From Aurelia coerulea (taxonomy: Eukaryota > Cnidaria > Scyphozoa > Semaeostomeae > Ulmaridae): DNA of 64,000 bases. The stretch's first letter is position 1; every line of letters begins with the position of its first letter. The position numbers and the translations under genes are program-made. Location: contig CM076951.1 in NCBI GenBank assembly GCA_039566865.1, positions 14,083,484-14,147,483 of the forward strand, in the 5' to 3' direction. The notes under the pieces were generated by a model, which saw nothing but the letters and a program-made list of their open reading frames with translations, made no database searches and was not told where the DNA came from. Of this stretch, positions 61,185-64,000 are shown piece by piece.

Positions 61185-62127
61185 ACCTGCCAAGTTCAAC
61201 TGTATCTAATAACAGCCAGCCAGTTCCTCGCCGTCGTGCATCGCAAGGAACGCTGCTTTGAAAATGGTACGCCCAAAGCCCACAAAGCAATGATTGTCTT
61301 CATGGGTGCAGCAGCACACTGGAAAATTCAATGGGTAGGTACGCATATAAAATGATAGCGATCTCAATGCATCATTTCATATTTTTCTACAAAAACAAAG
61401 CATTTACTTCTCATTCAGACGTCCCTGGGAAAAGCTGCCTTCAGGGCTTCCCCTTTAGTGAAGTATTGCTACTATTGTTAGTTTTCTCAAAGAACTTGCT
61501 TAAGAGTCGACTACTCCTTTGCGTCCGAGAGCCTAATTCTATTCTCAGTGGTCTGCCATTTTCGGATGTAGATTTTGGCCTATCACTTAGGGGTTGAATG
61601 ATTTCAGATTTAAACTTTACGCAATATCAGTTCAAATTCTGATTTAGCATATAGAATTGCTTATCGTTTTAGCATCTCGTTTTCTCATATCAAAATGCAT
61701 ATCGTATTGGCATATCGAAATGGCTTATCGAAATGGCTTATCGTTTTAGCATATTGTTTTGTCATGTCGTTTTGTAATTTTGTTTTGTCATCTCGTTTTG
61801 TCATGTCGTTTCATCATCTCGTTTTGTCATATCATTTTGTCATATCGAAATGGCATATCGTATTGGCATATCGCATTGGCATATCGTATTGGCATAAACA
61901 ATGACATAAAGTGCAAAACAAAGATGCATGTCATGGACAATGTTGCTATACTGCAAAAACACCATGCTATTTCAATGAAGTTTATGTTATCATTGGGAGA
62001 GTGTTCTATTTAGCAGCAGTAAATCGTGTGGGTAAACCGTTATATTCTATGGTAAATCGTTGCTGAAATGTAGATATCTATTGAAAGCTGCAAAGCTCTG
62101 TGTTCAAGGGAACTTTATATCATCATA

Positions 62128-62710
62128 CCGGGTGAGTCAAAAAAAACGTGGGGTGTTTGGAGGACTGTGACGTCGCTTGTAGGCACCCGACCGTCGTGAA
62201 ATAAATGTGTCCGTGCAGCAAAGGTATAACTTAGATTATAAGCCTTACCCCATTAAAATCGGTCACTTGGTGCATTAGTTAAAACGTAATTTCGTCGTAA
62301 GGCCTTGTATGGGAGTCTTGCAAACTGATGGAATCTTTAGCCAGCAAGGCCATTCAGCATTTTAGCCTTGCCAAAGTTACAGATACACATGGTATTATCA
62401 GAGGAGAATGAAATAGTTAGGAAATAGTGTTTTCTCTCCTGATAATACCACGTGTATCTGTAACTTTGGTAAGGCTAAAATGCTGAAGGGCCTTGGCTAA
62501 AGATTCCATCAGTTTGCAAGACTCCCATACAAGGCCTTACAAAGAAAATATGTTTTAACGAATGCACCAAGTGACCGATTTTAATGAGGTTAGGCTTATA
62601 ATCTAAGTTAGACCTTTTGCTGCATGGACAAATTTATTTCATGACGATCGGGTGGCTACAAGCAACGTCACAGTGCGCCAAACACCCCACGTTTTTTTTG
62701 ACTCACCCGG
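62128..62710. mobile_element. Palindromic fold-back MITE, CCGGGTGAGTCAA family, copy 2
   Basis: Starts CCGGGTGAGTCAAAAAAAAC and ends with the exact inverse. The halves pair almost completely (~285-bp arms, almost no spacer). TA is duplicated at both ends. Same family as 11800-12525, which has a longer spacer. Confidence 0.95.
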
Positions 62711-62944
62711 TAGATCACGTTGTATACATAAATATGTTATAATAGTTAGTTGCAATGGTATTGAAAAGGGTGTGGTTTGCCCCTTTTAGGGTGTGTTCAT
62801 GGGTAAAGCAGCTGAGTTCAATCATCAAAAATTAGATGGGCAAAACATGTACCACATGGTGCAATCTCATTCTGCCTTTCTTCTGGAATCTGCTTGTAGA
62901 AGGAAAATACTTTCCACTGCACTTCCATCATTTCGGCCAGGCCG

Positions 62945-63040
62945 AAAACACGGAGACGTCGGAGATGTCGGAGTTGTCGGAGATGTCGGAGAAAATATCG
63001 GAGTTGTCGGAGATGTCGGAGAAAATATCGGAGATGTCAA
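62945..63040. repeat. 9-bp tandem repeat TCGGAGATG, open in two frames
   Basis: About ten units alternating TCGGAGATG, TCGGAGTTG and TCGGAGAAAATA. One frame reads GDVGDVGVVGDVGENIG, another SEMSELSEMSEKISE; both are open because the unit is a multiple of three, so coding is not implied. Confidence 0.85.
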
Positions 63041-63161
63041 ATATTATGAATCGTACAATTCTGAAAATATAGGTCTAAATATTGGGGAGTTGCCTCTGGG
63101 ACTACAGAGAATTTTGGTTTTCCTTTTATTTTTCTTTTGATTAAATTCGAGACATTTCTCT

Positions 63162-63314
63162 CCACCCGTTCCTAACACCCTCACACGAGTATATTCATAT
63201 GATGGTGCGCACCATCATGCGCTATGATTCACGTGATGGTCTGATCATATGCTCCAGTGAAACCATCACCATGACAGTTTCAATGATGATGGTCTGTGAT
63301 ACATGAAGTAGTTG
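63162..63314 (-). repeat. 152-bp element, right copy of the long inverted pair
   Basis: Inverted copy of 44507-44658, with the same palindrome ATGATGGTGCGCACCATCAT. Similarity stops at the same two points on both copies, so the unit is discrete. Confidence 0.9.
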
Positions 63315-64000
63315 CTATGCTCTCTATTTAATGGCGGATTCGTGAAAGCATTGATCCTCAGTTCAGTCTATCGGAGAATAACAAATTTAAGCAGCTTCGC
63401 TCAGAGGTACTTGATTGATCTACAGTGGTATGTATTTGATATTTCAAATTATTTTACACAGCACCAACTGAACGTTTTGGAAGTACCTTGGTGTGGAACT
63501 TCAGCTTCACTGGTGAGAGGTAACCTTACTTAGGCCCTCAGAGATTCTGTATAGTTATAAAAAGGTTTCTCCTTTCCATAACATGGTTCATGTCTGCCAG
63601 AGATACGTGCACTTACATTTTAAAAAGAATCATCTTATAAGAAACTTGAGGCTCAACTTTCCAGAAATTAAGAAACCGTGCTACCATACTAGGATTGTAA
63701 AAGCTAGGGCTATACCTGCCTAGAAACCAGTGTAATTTCATGGCTCCATCAAATCATTTTCGCCGCTTTGCTCGTTGCTAAAAGATCGTTGACACTGTAG
63801 AGTAACAGCAAACGTGTTGACAGTGCTTTGAGTGTGGATTATTCTGCTTTACTTCTATTTCCTAAGTTTTACTGTAATTTGCGAGCCCTTCTAACAACGA
63901 TGAGTTAGCTCTTCGCAAGAGCATTAAAATTCTAGAAACTGGAAGCAAAAGTGTCCTTACAACCAGCTCCAGACCTTAGTTTCTTGTAGAAGCTGCGTGT
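63315..64000. other. Non-coding DNA, no recognised gene
   Basis: Contains TTTCTTATAAGAAAC-type stretches near 63640 resembling degraded MITE ends seen near 22.2 and 44.95 kb. Nothing else recognised. Confidence 0.3.

Larger units (their letters stand above)
59657..61895. mobile_element. Large fold-back element with ~600-bp arms
   Basis: The left arm (about 59657-60247) and right arm (about 61253-61895) are reverse complements at high identity. Each arm has an outer domain of ~13-bp degenerate repeats (ATATCGTTTTGTC type) and an inner domain translating to nearly the same short frame (KNKAFTSH… VREPNSI) on opposite strands. The ~1-kb spacer holds a separate MITE (60552-60974) and a small ORF. 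No transposase found. Confidence 0.9.

Noticed and set aside
1..64000. tRNA, rRNA or snRNA genes
   Set aside because: I scanned for cloverleaf-like and rRNA-like stretches by eye and recognised none; a covariance-model scan would be decisive.

Overview
The window is animal nuclear DNA: AT-rich, intron-rich (GT-AG introns of a few hundred bases to several kb) and crowded with inverted-repeat DNA transposons, minisatellites and LTR elements. A kinase-like family with an HN[D/N]-type catalytic loop, a KDZ-family transposase gene, a BEL/Pao element and a copia element primed by an initiator-tRNA fragment suggest a marine non-bilaterian, most likely a cnidarian. That assignment is inferred from gene content only.

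Layout. 0.6-1.9 kb is a ~50-bp minisatellite. 2.3-3.85 kb (+) is a two-exon pseudokinase gene. 3.9-12.8 kb holds no convincing gene but several fold-back or TIR elements (5.67-6.25, 6.38-7.13, 9.32-9.91, 10.63-11.41, 11.80-12.53 kb). 12.84-20.06 kb (-) is a six-exon gene for a 302-residue protein combining a homeodomain-like domain and an HMG box; an intron carries a 1.4-kb hAT-like element with a perfect 8-bp target duplication. 20.1-25.3 kb is repeats, including an 8 x 70-bp array. 25.34-43.29 kb (-) is a 16-exon gene of 898 codons with no stop or frameshift, encoding a KDZ-type (Kyakuja-Dileera-Zisupton) transposase with Cys clusters and all three acidic catalytic residues. Its introns contain MITEs, a hAT-type MITE with an 8-bp TSD and a poly(A)-tailed retroposon with a 10-bp TSD.

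44.5-63.3 kb is a graveyard of mobile elements bracketed by two inverted 152-bp copies. It contains a 36-bp-arm perfect hairpin and a decayed BEL/Pao retrotransposon (two stops, two frameshifts, 3' truncation). The Pao integrase is split by a young copia element whose 192-bp LTRs differ at one position and which lacks RT/RNase H. Further along are fragments of a kinase, a transposase with a GDxRxDxxGHSAKYG motif and a zinc-finger protein, and a 2.2-kb fold-back with ~600-bp arms.

The most interesting content is the co-oriented pair of intact multi-exon genes on the minus strand, the KDZ transposase and the downstream homeodomain+HMG DNA-binding protein. They could be one two-gene mobile element, a domesticated transposase with a neighbouring regulator, or a chance pair. 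Exon boundaries were worked out by hand from splice sites and reading phase.
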